From Chrysochromulina parva (Eukaryota > Haptophyta > Prymnesiales > Chrysochromulinaceae): DNA of 64,000 nt. Positions 39,601 through 49,092 of the stretch are shown piece by piece (position 1 is the first letter of the stretch; every line of letters begins with the position of its first letter). Where the stretch lies: assembly GCA_002887195.1 (NCBI GenBank), contig PJAB01000007.1:1-64000 (forward strand). Direction: 5' to 3'. The notes beneath the pieces are model-generated. The model was not told the DNA's origin. It saw nothing but the letters and a program-made list of their open reading frames with translations, and ran no database searches. The position numbers were made by a program, and so were the translations under genes.

Positions 39601-40295
39601 CCCTTCTGACGTACAAGCAGGCATCGGATGCGACGGTGCCGGGGTCGGCGGAGGCCAAGGCAGCGATCACGGCCGTCGTGGCGCACGAGTCGGCGAACGC
39701 GTACGACAACTCGCACAAGCCGTGGCGCGTGCCCGCCAACACCAAGAGTGCTCCGCCCATGTACAAGGGTCAGCACCTGCTGCTGCGCTGCTGGGCCATT
39801 GAGTCGCATGCCGAGTTTGGGTCGGCGTGGCGGAGCCCTAATATGGGAAGCCACCTTGTGACGCCCAACATGCAGAAGGCGTGCGGCATCGAGGTGCACG
39901 ACGCCTCCGATGTGCAGCGGCTCTACGACCGGCTGTATCCCGATGACGACCTCACTGAGATCCTGCCCAAGCCCGATGCGGTCATCTGCCACGTCGTCGA
40001 GCTCGTCGCCGTGCTCTCGCTACCACACGAAGCCACCGCAGCATCCACGCGAGACTACAGAGTGACCAAGGCACTCGAGCCGAGCACACAGGCCATCCTC
40101 GCGAGTAAAGAGAAGGCCAAGAAGAAGAAGAAGAAGGTCCTCAAGGCACTCCCCGAGCCGCTCTCATCCGGTGCCGTTGCCGCCCCCGAACCGCCGCCCT
40201 CAAAACGATCACCAACGACGTCCATGACGGCGGCCAAATCGCCGACGGCCAAAGCGACCCCCAAAGCGACCCCCCCGCCGAGCTTTCGCCGATGA
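36672..40295 (+). CDS. Large IQ-motif protein with repeated alanine-rich helices
   Basis: 1207 residues from ATG 36672. N-terminal IQ-like motifs: AVRMQKMQRGHSTRLRLR, VTKIQAVARGRMVRRR and ATKLATVMRGKLERR near 135-200, plus ATKIEAVCRGKHARKEV near 860. Between them at least seven degenerate repeats follow the plan A-V-x-x-x-L-x-x-L-V-x-L-A-x-x-V, each about 45-60 residues. The C-terminal 300 residues look globular (AYPEVILNDLFSQRKTCVARLRTNSDLTRLL, YKGQHLLLRCWAIESHAEFGSAWRSPNMG, IEVHDASDVQRLYDRLYPDDDLTEILPKPDAVICHVVELVAVL) and end in a Lys/Pro tail. The family is not recognised. IQ motifs imply calmodulin binding. Confidence 0.7.
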   Translation: MDGKRASPLTIGRPEWDIFLVDASEDRLYHAIGSGPLHGKASLLLRGKRGSPKSSELSMATGAPSSLPRLAFPGVAGTPAKAKSDDQPTKAKPVSLTKSTPGKTSKAGKAGRTRETLESETWDDVRYTSAVRMQKMQRGHSTRLRLRAEHLTVEDARAVTKIQAVARGRMVRRREAAKEAAKQAKAATKLATVMRGKLERRAVRKAKEIIELEVTKLVRQAEERAAHQASLVSKGRKAQAELHALVASTQQGPNASWSESIGMRMRAAEATRDKQLELLCKEKKERALVELLQMVAESEEAVASREVHTATAAAVQGRLLGLVSQAQTAMAAEAEGGRKVNEGARRCALHDLVSLAKVEAEAEAAAEAERMARAKSEAVLGRLGILLSLVQTLVQAAATMQLGATQEKLREIVKLARSVGEAELAEAAGAEAAGAAADAAANAAAVRVRLHKLVGLAQEVAAAAGDAVPRELKLRELLRMAQEVCRSQKASEAEATVRAKASAVRSCIPKATAEAQALVAEGADASREQLRSLVEMASEVKLREMADHAAREVNAKAAGVRTQLANLLSATKTAQAEDASGVHSSTELGDQMRELISLAKQVAKAEVAAESEATKAAEAAEMAACAKAVAVHGHLEALVRVAAAIADSDDVRSPTADPQFKQLALQLRVLARELLRMDGDVDAEARAVLGEHVGGPRAEHLGEFILGPKASALRSKLQHLVAMASACELRVANDMTLVSRAAAAGAAAALAVAALPGYLFSAATSKASALPRAASVAAGDIRTLPSGESAEGATVQEQLRALLSLAMEVARMENELFGVSDIEAAANEAIQNTLGGSSEASKLASRVLSAATTRMAAQRAKAATKIEAVCRGKHARKEVAEGLTRQQLKLQRYVAFTGGEAGMGGLLSGGTDSFLIWAATRPTVAYPEVILNDLFSQRKTCVARLRTNSDLTRLLRNGDYYVAVPEQGGEGGAGAGPLLTYKQASDATVPGSAEAKAAITAVVAHESANAYDNSHKPWRVPANTKSAPPMYKGQHLLLRCWAIESHAEFGSAWRSPNMGSHLVTPNMQKACGIEVHDASDVQRLYDRLYPDDDLTEILPKPDAVICHVVELVAVLSLPHEATAASTRDYRVTKALEPSTQAILASKEKAKKKKKKVLKALPEPLSSGAVAAPEPPPSKRSPTTSMTAAKSPTAKATPKATPPPSFRR

Positions 40296-40851
40296 GAAGA
40301 CTGAAATGAGAGTCGAGGGTCTCTCTCGGCGTATCTTGGACACGAGGTGTACCTGAAGGTGGATCCTCTAGGGACACAGGGGGTTCCGGTTCCCAGTGCA
40401 AGAACCAAGATCGGCTGAAGATCGGTTACAGATTGCAGTAAGGTAGTACCGGCAATGTGCGTCGATAGGACGTAGGTCATTCCGCTGTCTCATTCGTCAT
40501 TGAAAAGGACTGCTTTTTTACGAAAGCTCGTTCGGGATATACGTCGGGGTAAATTATTATTTCGTCAACCGACGAACCCGACGAACCCGACGAACCTGAG
40601 CACCTACGCGCCAAAGTTCTCAACTTGTCGACCGTTACGCGTTTTAGACGAGCGGAGCGCGGATCGTTTGGCTCGTTCGTCACGACTCAAGTTCAAGACG
40701 CGTTTCGACTTTCATCAACTCCGGGTTCGAGGGGAACTCGTAAAAGAAACGAACTGTGAATGATCGTGGGGTCGCGAAAGAAGGAAGGAAGGCGAGAGAA
40801 AAGCCCAGGCTTTCGATCACGTCGCCCGACGGCCTTTCCGAGATCCTCACA
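40296..40851. other. Intergenic with a CGACGAACC triplet repeat
   Basis: Near 40567-40599 the unit CGACGAACC occurs three to four times in tandem. A 73-codon frame with ATG at 40760 overlaps the next gene start and could be a long uORF if transcribed. Nothing else recognised. Confidence 0.5.
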
Positions 40852-41645
40852 ATGCAGTTCAACCGTGCACCGGCGGACCGTGTGTGCAAACCGTGCGGGC
40901 CGCAGCCGCTGGTGGAGAAGGCCGCATCCTCAACGTCCGTCTCGGATCAGCAGCTCGAGGCGGCTTATGAGATTATCCTAAGGGCAATCGGCGAGGATCC
41001 CAGTCGCGAGGGCTTGAGGAAGACTCCTGCGCGCGCGGCCAAAGCGATGCGAGCGCTGACGTCGGGGTATTCTGTCGAGCCCAGCGAATTGGCGCGCGAC
41101 GCACTCTTCACTGTCGAACCTCGAAGTGAAGAGCCGCTTGGGATGGTCGTCGTGGTGCGTTACCCCTATCTTTTGCCTATCTTTCGCCCATGCACTTTCG
41201 CCCGTATGCACGACGCCACATTCTAGCTCACCCTCGCATTCGTCTCGGCTGTCCCTCCTGCTCGCAGCGCGACATCCGAATCAACTCCTTGTGCGAGCAC
41301 CACCTGCTACCCTTTTACGGCCGGTGCCACATCGGCTACCTGCCCGACCGCGCTGTGCTTGGCCTCTCGAAGTTTGCGCGCGTGGCGGACGTGTGCGCGC
41401 GCCGGCTGCAGATGCAGGAGCGGCTCACAGAACAGATTGCCGACGCGCTCATGGAGGCCTCAGCAGCGCGCGGCGTGATAGTAGCAGTCGAGTGCGCACA
41501 TATGTGCATGTGCTCTCGTGGCGTCAAGCAGACGGAAACAACGACGTTCACGGCGGCGCAGCGCGGTGCCTTCGCAAAGGATGAGGCGCTGCGCCGCGAC
41601 TTTTGGCAGCAGGTCAATTCGGGCACGCCCACCTCGCGACTGTAA
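40852..41645 (+). CDS. folE/GCH1: GTP cyclohydrolase I
   Basis: Exons 40852-41154 and 41268-41645 join to 226 residues, the usual length. ATG 40852 is the first in-frame ATG. Exon 1: [30 protein letters not shown], the typical start of the domain. Exon 2: [52 protein letters not shown], and [29 protein letters not shown]. Zn ligands Cys and His (CEHH) and the HxCM cysteine are present. Makes dihydroneopterin triphosphate from GTP, the first step of tetrahydrobiopterin or folate synthesis. Unspliced, exon 1 loses the active site. No signal peptide seen, so likely cytosolic. Confidence 0.93.
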
Positions 41646-41784
41646 CCATGTTGCGGTGGCGCCACATCGCTCAAATCGAGTGTGAGGTTTTGTTCCAAGT
41701 TGTTTCCCGGTCTCTCGAGGTAATCAGGAGGCGGCCGAACTCCTTTCACGGTTCACTCCTTAGTTCAGAATTCACAGCACAAAT

Positions 41785-42492
41785 ATGCGCTGTCAGGCGC
41801 TCACCATCGCGGTCACGCTCGTTGCGGGCGACGGCGCCAGCCTAAGCAAGGTGAGCATGCGTCCTGCCGATGGTTCGCCGCGTGTGAGCAGCAGCAGCAG
41901 TAGCAGCAGCAGTAGCATTTATCATGAGCTGAGTGCCATTTCGCAGCGCCTTCTTGTTCAGCACCAAAATGCGCAACAGCAGCAACACCAGCAGCAGGAA
42001 CCGAATGCGCCGCCGCCACATGCGCCACCGAGCACTATGACTCCAGCAGACGTAGACGCTACTACTTACGACGATTCCGTCGCCATGACGTACGATGCGT
42101 ATGGAGGGGATGAGGGTGAGGGTGAGGAGCTGGACGATGCCGCCTTGGACGGCCACCTGTACGAAGACACGCTCAAGGACGAGCTGGACGTGGACGATGA
42201 GCGTCACGAGCCCATTCTGAAGACGGCAGTCGTTCTCGTCGCGCTGGCGATGCTCTTCATGGGATGGCGCATGCATTGCAGCAGCAACGCCTCAGCGGTC
42301 GATGCATACTCAGGCGTCGGCGGAGGGCGGCACTTACCATTTCCGTTCGACGCGAGCGACGATTTGGATCTCGACGATTTTGGCGACTCGACGCGGCGGC
42401 ATCGGGTGGACGCTCCACCCAGACGAACGGCTGACGCGCAAGATGTTGTCTCGGTTGTGCCTATGCTTCGAACTCACTGGGACATAGAGTAA
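41785..42492 (+). CDS. Small acidic single-pass membrane protein, unknown
   Basis: 235 residues from ATG 41785. A weak hydrophobic N-terminus (RCQALTIAVTLVAG), poly-Ser and Gln/Pro-rich stretches, an acidic region, then one membrane helix near 148-165 (TAVVLVALAMLFMGW) and a short acidic tail. No family recognised. AAG|GTGAGC at 41850 is a good-looking splice donor, so an intron inside the Ser-rich part is possible. Confidence 0.5.
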   Translation: MRCQALTIAVTLVAGDGASLSKVSMRPADGSPRVSSSSSSSSSSIYHELSAISQRLLVQHQNAQQQQHQQQEPNAPPPHAPPSTMTPADVDATTYDDSVAMTYDAYGGDEGEGEELDDAALDGHLYEDTLKDELDVDDERHEPILKTAVVLVALAMLFMGWRMHCSSNASAVDAYSGVGGGRHLPFPFDASDDLDLDDFGDSTRRHRVDAPPRRTADAQDVVSVVPMLRTHWDIE

Positions 42493-43284
42493 AATTGTAC
42501 ATCTACATGACGCTCTTGTCTTTTGCTTGACGAGATGATTTAAGATACCATTTCCTATAACCGGCTTGCGGTTGTAGCCTCTCGGCCTCGCTCTGAGGGC
42601 CTGTTTTTCTGCTTCTGAATTCTGGATTGGACTTTGGACAATGTTTGAATTTTTTGATAGATTTCATATGCATTTGCGTTAGCTGGAAGCTGCTTGCTTG
42701 TACGAACGGTTCATGCGCGCTCAACAGCTACATTTCACTGGCCGATCGCGCGCGTCCGGGGTCCGGCGCCCGCCGCCTGCCGTCACGACATGTTGACGTC
42801 GGTCAGAGAAATAGAAAGCGATCTCTCCCGTTTGGCCAAAGAACCACTCCACCAGACTCCACTGCGCTGGGCGGCTGGGGAAGTGGCGGATGAACGTGCA
42901 TGCTCACACTGTTGCATGGGACTCACTACACTCTTGCCGACCACGCCACTGTCTTGGGACTGGACGGGATTTTCGGGCACCAGCGGTCGGGTACGAAGCT
43001 ACGAACCACAGATCATCGCGGCGCCTGACCTGTGTACCGGTAGCGGTTGAGGTAGCGGTACCCCGGTGTCTTTTTACTAGAGGTACCCTCTCCGCCGGAC
43101 TTGTACTCCAGCTTGTACTCTGCTTGTACTCGAGAGATATGAAAAAATAAATTCGATAAGAGGTGAGCCCTGTTTAAGCCTGGACCCCTTTTTACGTTCC
43201 GCTCGATCGCGCCGTTACGAGCACACATCCTGCGGCACCGTGTTTTCCATCTCGACGCATCTCGATAGTCCGCTCCGACGAGAA
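42493..43284. other. Longest gene-free stretch, nothing recognised
   Basis: Leader and promoter region of the IspG gene and 3' flank of the membrane protein gene. AT-richer at 42530-42690. GGTACC-type repeats near 43030-43090. No RNA gene or conserved frame seen. Confidence 0.5.
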
Positions 43285-45639
43285 ATGATCTATCCGACCG
43301 CCCGCGCCATTGCCCTCGGACTGCTGTGCGCTCCGACGGCGGCCCTACTGCTCGGGCCATCGCCGGCGCCCGTGTGCCGTGCGTCGCCGCGCGCCGCGAG
43401 CGCGGCCCTGCGCATGGCGGAGGGCTTCACGAGCAAGGAGGAGCTGCTGCTCGTTGACGAGGTGGATCGCAGCGGCGTTGAGGTTGATGCGACCAGGGAG
43501 TCGGTGACGGCAGTGGATACGTCTCTGGTCAACGCGGTCAAGTGGACGCCGTCGGCGCGCGGTGAGCCCGGCAAGACGCCGCGCGACCTCGCCTTTGGCC
43601 CCATCAAGGCCTACTGCGCCGACCTAAAAGAGGTGAAGCGGCGGCCGACGCGCACGGTCGAGTGCGGCCCGATCAAATTTGGCTCGGAGCACCGGCTCGT
43701 GCGCCAGACTATGGCGACGACGCTCACCTCCGACGTGGAGGGCACCATCGAGCAGGTCATCCGCTGCGCCGACGAGGGCTTCGACCTCGTGCGCGTTACG
43801 GTCGTCGGCATGAAGGACGCGATTGCGTGCAAGAAGATCCGTGAGGGCCTCGACGCGCGCGGGTACAATATCCCGCTGGCCGCTGACATGCACTTCGCGC
43901 CCAAGGTTGCGCTCGCCGTTGCCGACGCCGTCGAGAAGATCCGTATCAACCCGGGCAACTTCGTGGATGGGCGCAAGACGTTCGAGACGATGGTGTACGA
44001 GACGGATGAGGACTACTTCAAGGAACGCGCCTTTTTCGTCGAGGCGTTCACGCCGCTCGTGAAGAAGTGCAAGGAGCTCAACCGGTGCATGCGCATCGGC
44101 ACCAACCACGGCTCGCTCTCGGCGCGCGTCCTCTCCTTTTACGGCGACACGCCGCGCGGCATGGTCGAGAGCGCGATCGAGTTCGCCGACATCTGCCGCT
44201 CGCTCGACTTCCACAACTTCGTTTTCTCGATGAAGGCGTCCAACCCGCTGGTGATGGTGCAGGCGTACCGGCTGCTCGCGGCCGAGATGGACCGGCTCGG
44301 CTGGGACTACCCCCTCCACCTCGGCGTCACCGAGGCGGGCGAGGGTGAAGATGGGCGAATGAAGAGCGCCATCGGCATCGGCGCTCTCCTCGCGGACGGT
44401 CTGGGCGATACGATCCGCGTGTCGCTCACGGAGGACCCCGAGTTCGAGTACGCGCCGTGCAACCGGCTGGCCGAGATTGCGGACGCCAAGCTCTTGCCCT
44501 CCGCGCTGGCCACCCAGCGCGCCGTGCCTCCGTACGTCGACATCCGCGACATTACCTCGTTCGCGCGCCGCTCGGGCCGCCTTCCAGCTCAGAAGGAGGG
44601 CGACACCTTCGACTACCGTGGGCTGCTCAACCGCGACGGCTCGGTGCTGTCGGCGGTGACGGCCAAGGAGCTGCGCGAGCCGAACACTCTGTACAACGCT
44701 CTTGGGTGCAAGACCGTCGTCGGCCTCCCCTTCAAGGACATTGCGACCTCCGACACGCTCATGCTCCGCGAGCCGCCGGCTCTCGATGACGAGATCGCGC
44801 GCCGCACGCTCAAGCGGCTGATGGACGTGGCGGTGCTGCCGGTCGTGCCCGCGGATGCGCTGGCCAAGGCCCCGATCGAGGGCGCGGTCGCGCTCATGTC
44901 CCTCGACGAGGCGGCCTCCGGTGCCAAGAAGCCCGCGTGCGCGTCGCGCGTCGTCCTGTCCGTGCGCGGCGACGAGTCCGCAGAGCTGATGAACAAGATC
45001 AAGGGGATCGAGCACGCGTTCGTGCTGCTCGACCCGCCCCCGACGCTCTCGCGCCTGCACGCCGCGCGCCGCCTCTTCAGCCTCTTCGGCGCGCTCAACA
45101 TCGACTCGGCGGTGATCCATCATTTCCGTCCCGTCCCGTCGGACAGCAGCGAGCTCGCCCTCCAGATGGGCACCGAGGTGGGTGGGCTGCTCGTCGACGG
45201 TCTGGGCGATGGCGTGCTCGTCGAGCCGCAGACGCCGGGCAGCTTCGAGCTCAGCATGCTGCGCACGGTCTCATTCGGGCTCCTTCAGGGAAGCCGCATG
45301 CGTTCCGTCAAGACCGAGTTCGTCTCGTGCCCCTCGTGCGGCCGCACCCTGTTCAACTTGCAGGAGGTGACGGCGCAGATCTCGGAGCGCACGGGCCACC
45401 TGCCCGGCGTGACGGTCGCCATCATGGGGTGCATCGTCAACGGCCCCGGCGAGATGGCCGACGCCGACTTCGGCTACGTGGGCGGTGCACCTGGCAAGGT
45501 CGATCTCTACGTCGGCAAGGAGGTTGTGCGCCGTGGAGTGGACAACGAGGTTGCATGCGACCAGCTGATTGAGCTCATCAAGGAGTACGGTATGTGGAAG
45601 GACCCCGAGGAGAAGGAGGCGATGGAGGCCGTCGCATAG
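43285..45639 (+). CDS. ispG: Plastid 4-hydroxy-3-methylbut-2-enyl-diphosphate synthase
   Basis: 784 residues from ATG 43285 (only a GTG lies upstream in frame). N-terminus MIYPTARAIALGLLCAPTAALLLG is signal-like and is followed by an Arg/Ala/Ser-rich transit-like stretch, as expected for a plastid of secondary origin. The mature enzyme begins near 90. VECGPIKFGSEHRLVRQTMATT, LAADMHFAPKVALAVADAVEKIRINPGN and LGVTEAGEGEDGRMKSAIGIGALLADGLGDTIRVSLTEDP are GcpE hallmarks. The large central insertion is the plant/algal form. The 4Fe-4S cysteines are in CPSCGRTLF near 682 and GCIVNGPGE near 714. Converts MEcPP to HMBPP in the MEP isoprenoid pathway. No intron needed. Confidence 0.95.
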   Translation: MIYPTARAIALGLLCAPTAALLLGPSPAPVCRASPRAASAALRMAEGFTSKEELLLVDEVDRSGVEVDATRESVTAVDTSLVNAVKWTPSARGEPGKTPRDLAFGPIKAYCADLKEVKRRPTRTVECGPIKFGSEHRLVRQTMATTLTSDVEGTIEQVIRCADEGFDLVRVTVVGMKDAIACKKIREGLDARGYNIPLAADMHFAPKVALAVADAVEKIRINPGNFVDGRKTFETMVYETDEDYFKERAFFVEAFTPLVKKCKELNRCMRIGTNHGSLSARVLSFYGDTPRGMVESAIEFADICRSLDFHNFVFSMKASNPLVMVQAYRLLAAEMDRLGWDYPLHLGVTEAGEGEDGRMKSAIGIGALLADGLGDTIRVSLTEDPEFEYAPCNRLAEIADAKLLPSALATQRAVPPYVDIRDITSFARRSGRLPAQKEGDTFDYRGLLNRDGSVLSAVTAKELREPNTLYNALGCKTVVGLPFKDIATSDTLMLREPPALDDEIARRTLKRLMDVAVLPVVPADALAKAPIEGAVALMSLDEAASGAKKPACASRVVLSVRGDESAELMNKIKGIEHAFVLLDPPPTLSRLHAARRLFSLFGALNIDSAVIHHFRPVPSDSSELALQMGTEVGGLLVDGLGDGVLVEPQTPGSFELSMLRTVSFGLLQGSRMRSVKTEFVSCPSCGRTLFNLQEVTAQISERTGHLPGVTVAIMGCIVNGPGEMADADFGYVGGAPGKVDLYVGKEVVRRGVDNEVACDQLIELIKEYGMWKDPEEKEAMEAVA

Positions 45640-45670
45640 GCGACAATCGAGTCCAGCGCAGCAGCAGCAG

Positions 45671-45707
45671 CATGCAAGTGCTCACTACGGCGCCCTCTCC
45701 TCCCCAG
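45671..45707 (+). mobile_element. Candidate introner-like element, copy 2
   Basis: Matches 26428-26467: CATGCAAGTGCTCAC, T in place of C, ACGGCGCCC, a shorter pyrimidine run and CCCCAG. It lies 32 bp past the ispG stop, so it would be a 3'-UTR intron or an intergenic insertion. CAG repeats flank it. Confidence 0.45.
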
Positions 45708-45722
45708 CTCTTGCACGGGAGC

Positions 45723-45723
<1 letters not shown>

Positions 45724-45768
<45 letters not shown>
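45724..45768. repeat. (CAG)n microsatellite
   Basis: About 15 CAG units downstream of ispG; a shorter run lies just before the element at 45658-45671. Confidence 0.9.
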
Positions 45769-45769
<1 letters not shown>

Positions 45770-46371
45770 GCAGCGGCGAGGGGCGCATCGGAGCATGAAG
45801 CATGAGCACGAGGGCGGGGCGGTCAGAGTCTCTTAAGGGCGCACGAGATGCCGTGCCAAGAAAAGGGAGCGAGTGAGGAGGAAAAGGGGCGGTTTGCGTG
45901 AGGCGCCTTGGGCGAACGCTGCCCTTGCGCCTTGGGCTGGCAAGGATGCACGAAGATGCGATGGACGGAGCGGGGGGTTGGTTGTTGCTTGTTCGTTAGT
46001 ATCGGTGTGTCGTGTGTGGACTTGTTGTCTTGCGCAATGTCATGATTGTAGATTGATTTGTCAATTGAAACCGCTGCCGCCCCCGGCGTCCCCGCGGGTC
46101 GGTCCGCACCATCCGCATCGTCCGGTCAGGGTGGCGTCACGAGTGTGTCGGCCTCCGGACTCGCGACTGCCGACATGCGACATGTGATTCACGCACACAC
46201 AGACGCCGGCTTCACACACCGGCACGACAGAGTGCCAGGTCTCTGCGTGGGTGGCACACGATACACAGTCACAGGCTGCTCCCCGTCGGCGGAGCCGCCA
46301 TCGGCCCATCGCGGCCGTTCCCGCTGGGGTTCCCGCCGAGAGCGCACGGAGGTACGTACCCCCGCTCGCGT

Positions 46372-49092
46372 TCACGCTTTGCACTTCGGGGGGGGTGGCA
46401 CTGCATCGCCGAAGAGTCCATCGTAGTATTGCTTGGCCGAGGTGGCGTCGACGGCGGTGCCCGCGGGCAGCGGCTCGGTGCGCTTGATGTACGTGGACTG
46501 GAGCGACGCAAAGGCGAATTCGTCGATACGCATGTAACGGCGCGCCGCGTCCGAGCCGAGCGGGTGGAGCGTGCCGGGTGCATGCATGACGTCCACGAGC
46601 ACCTCCTTCCTATTTAGGATCATCGTGTTCCACGCATGGTGCGCGTGTGCGCCGCGCACGCACGCGCCCATTTCATAGCTCGCCTGCAGCCCCAGCTTGT
46701 CGCAGAGCACCTTAAAGAGCAGTGCGCGATGGCGCGTGGCGCCCGCCTTGACCTCGCCGAGAGGCACGACGCGCGTGCCCGAGACGACGCGCAGAGCGGC
46801 CAGCTGCTCTTCGGGCTCCGTGTAGTACTCGTACTCCAGGTACTCCACGGCTCCGCCCATCTGCTGGCACACAAACGTGGCAAGCGTGCTCGCAAGCGCG
46901 GCCGGCGTCGCGCCCTTTTTGGCGTGCGTCTGCAGCAGGGCGCGCGCGCTCGTGATGAGGGCAGCGAGGGGCGGGTCGTCGGCGGCGTCCACCGAGAGTA
47001 CCTCGGGCCCCGCATTGGAAGTGGCCAGATCCTCAAGGGCGAGGAAGGCGGTGTCGCGCGTGCAGCCGTAGAAGCCATCCGAGGTGGGTAGGGAGAGAGG
47101 GATGGAGCCCTTGTACCACAACTGTGCGGCCGGGACCGCGTTACAGATCGCGAGGATGGACGCGCGAGCCGCCGCCGCCAGGCTGAGCGGCTCCGTCGCC
47201 ATCGCCGCACCGGGCGCGCCCGAGGCGGCGCCCGTCGCGACGGTGAGCTGCTGGAGCAGCGGCAGCGCGCCGAGCTTGATGAGGCTACCGGCACTGACGG
47301 CGTCGGAGCACGCGGCCTGGACGAGCGAGCAGCCCGCACGCTGCATCGAGGGCAACGCGTGCGCGAGGAGCGTGATGGCGATCGCAATCGGCGGCGGCGG
47401 CGGCGGCGGCGGCGGCGCAGCGGCCTCGCCGAGCTCGCCTCCTTCCTTGCTCTCGGGTGCTGCGTCCTCCGGCGCCGTCTCGGGCGAGCTCGCGGGCGCC
47501 GGAGGGCCCTTGAGCATGGCGCAGGCGGTCGGGTGCGACGCGAGCGCGGCGAACGCGGCCGCGGCGGCCTCTAGCAGAGCGGGTGGCTGGCTCGCGTCGA
47601 AGAACGAGAGCAGTGCCGTCGCGGCGCCCGCCGCCATCAGGGTCTCCCGGCCGGACGCCTCACTCGCGCACTGGCCTACAATGTCCGCCGCTGTCGCGAG
47701 CAGCCCGCTATCCTGCAATGCGGAGAGGGGGTTGGCCAGCAGTGCGACGACCGTCTCGATGCCCGCCGCCGCCGCTGAGTCGTCCTTGGACTCAGGCGCC
47801 GCGTCGGGCGCATCGACCTCGCCAACGGACGAGGAGGGCGACGGCGGCGGCGCGAGCAGCGCCACGCGCCCAGAGGGCTGATGCACCAAATGGAGGAGCG
47901 CTGTGCATGCATTGCCTCGTACGGCGGACCAGCCAGGCACGCACCCTTCCGTGGGAGGCGCGAGCAGCGCCACGAGCGCCGGCAGCGTCGTGGGCACGCT
48001 CGCCATCGTCACCGCCGCCGCGCCGTCGATCGCCATGTGCGCGACTCCGAGCGTCAGGTTGGCGATCAGCGCGGCGGAGGCAGCGTCCTTGGAGGCAGCT
48101 GCAGCCCCGCCCGCGATGGCGCAGGGCGCGCCCGGCGCGCCGAGGGCGTACACGATCTCGTGCAGCCCGCCCGCCGCGACGATCGCCCTGCGCCCAGCGA
48201 GCGACTGGCCGGCGATCGCGAGCACGGTCGCTGCGTTGGAGCGGAGCTCAGCGGCGCACTGGATTGCCTCGGCCGAAAGCGGCGGCGCGTCGGGCTCGAC
48301 CGGCAGCACCTTGAGGAGCGCGAGCGCTGCGTCCACGAGCCCGCCCTCGATCAGAGCGGGCAGCAGCGCGCCGTCGTACAGGCAGAAGCCGAGCAATAGA
48401 AGCACCTTCGATCGGGCGCGCAGCCGGGGCGCGTCGGCGGCGGGCAGCGCCGTCGCGAGCGGTTCGAGCAGCGCGAGAAGCAAGGGGAGCTTATCGGGCG
48501 CGCCGAAGCTCGCGCGGCACATGGGCGCCTCGGCCAGCCGCGAGAGCGCGAGCGCCGCCTGCGCTTGCAGCGCCGGCTGCGTGCTCATTGACGGCTGCAC
48601 GATCGCAAGCAGTGGCGAGACCGTCTCACCGCGCCGCAGCGTGAGGCGACCCTCGGCCGAGCCCGCGAGCGCCGCGAGCGCGGCACAAGCGCCCGCCAAC
48701 AGCACGCAGCACGGGTCGCTCGCGGCCGCCGAGACGGGCTGCCTCACGATCGACATGAGCGACGCGCCGCAGGTCGCGAGCGCCACAGAGCCTGCGCCCG
48801 CCTCGCACAGGCCGTTGACGAGCTTGGTGGCGGTGTCGACCGCCTGCGCCGACTCAGGCGTCGCACTTTCCGCCGGCGTCAATGCCGCCTCGGCGTAGAC
48901 GGCCGCGGCCACCTGGAAGATGGACACAGCCTTCTCGAGCATGATCGGCAGCTTCTCGGGTTCGTTGAGCATCACGACCAGAGGCTCGAGGGCCGCAGCC
49001 TTGGCGGCGCCGCTCGCGCCGTCGGCCGCCGCGATAGCTGCTATAATGGCCTCCGCAGGGTCGGCCGGGGGCGGGGGTGCTTTCGGAGCCAT
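46372..49092 (-). CDS. ARMC3-like armadillo-repeat protein with C-terminal EDR1-type domain
   Basis: 906 residues from ATG 49092. Residues 20-640 are Ala/Leu-rich armadillo-type helices (for example QAQAALALSRLAEAP, LRSNAATVLAIAGQSLAGRRAIVAAGGLHEIV, VRGNACTALLHLVHQPSGRVAL). The last 200 residues form an EDR1/transglutaminase-like domain: LGEVKAGATRHRALLFKVLCDKLGLQASYEMG, HHAWNTMILNRKEVLVDVMHAPGTLHPLGS, AARRYMRI. This order is that of animal and algal ARMC3, linked to cilia and sperm flagella. Length is close to human ARMC3. The family is known; the role in this cell is inferred. Confidence 0.85.
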   Translation of the reverse strand: MAPKAPPPPADPAEAIIAAIAAADGASGAAKAAALEPLVVMLNEPEKLPIMLEKAVSIFQVAAAVYAEAALTPAESATPESAQAVDTATKLVNGLCEAGAGSVALATCGASLMSIVRQPVSAAASDPCCVLLAGACAALAALAGSAEGRLTLRRGETVSPLLAIVQPSMSTQPALQAQAALALSRLAEAPMCRASFGAPDKLPLLLALLEPLATALPAADAPRLRARSKVLLLLGFCLYDGALLPALIEGGLVDAALALLKVLPVEPDAPPLSAEAIQCAAELRSNAATVLAIAGQSLAGRRAIVAAGGLHEIVYALGAPGAPCAIAGGAAAASKDAASAALIANLTLGVAHMAIDGAAAVTMASVPTTLPALVALLAPPTEGCVPGWSAVRGNACTALLHLVHQPSGRVALLAPPPSPSSSVGEVDAPDAAPESKDDSAAAAGIETVVALLANPLSALQDSGLLATAADIVGQCASEASGRETLMAAGAATALLSFFDASQPPALLEAAAAAFAALASHPTACAMLKGPPAPASSPETAPEDAAPESKEGGELGEAAAPPPPPPPPPIAIAITLLAHALPSMQRAGCSLVQAACSDAVSAGSLIKLGALPLLQQLTVATGAASGAPGAAMATEPLSLAAAARASILAICNAVPAAQLWYKGSIPLSLPTSDGFYGCTRDTAFLALEDLATSNAGPEVLSVDAADDPPLAALITSARALLQTHAKKGATPAALASTLATFVCQQMGGAVEYLEYEYYTEPEEQLAALRVVSGTRVVPLGEVKAGATRHRALLFKVLCDKLGLQASYEMGACVRGAHAHHAWNTMILNRKEVLVDVMHAPGTLHPLGSDAARRYMRIDEFAFASLQSTYIKRTEPLPAGTAVDATSAKQYYDGLFGDAVPPPPKCKA

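Larger units (their letters stand above)
45640..46371. other. Intergenic between convergent genes, with repeat elements
   Basis: 3' flanks of ispG and the ARMC3-like gene. Contains the second candidate introner element and a (CAG)n tract. No gene supported. Confidence 0.6.

Noticed and set aside
40760..40981. 73-residue frame as a separate gene
   Set aside because: It overlaps the GTP cyclohydrolase exon in another frame and looks arginine-rich; at most a uORF.
43624..45123. 499-residue minus-strand frame opposite ispG
   Set aside because: IspG is certain on the plus strand; the opposite frame is arginine/glutamate-rich shadow sequence caused by high third-position GC.
47084..48898. Long plus-strand frames opposite the ARMC3-like gene
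   Set aside because: Composition is Ala/Ser/Arg shadow; the minus frame has armadillo and EDR1-type motifs.
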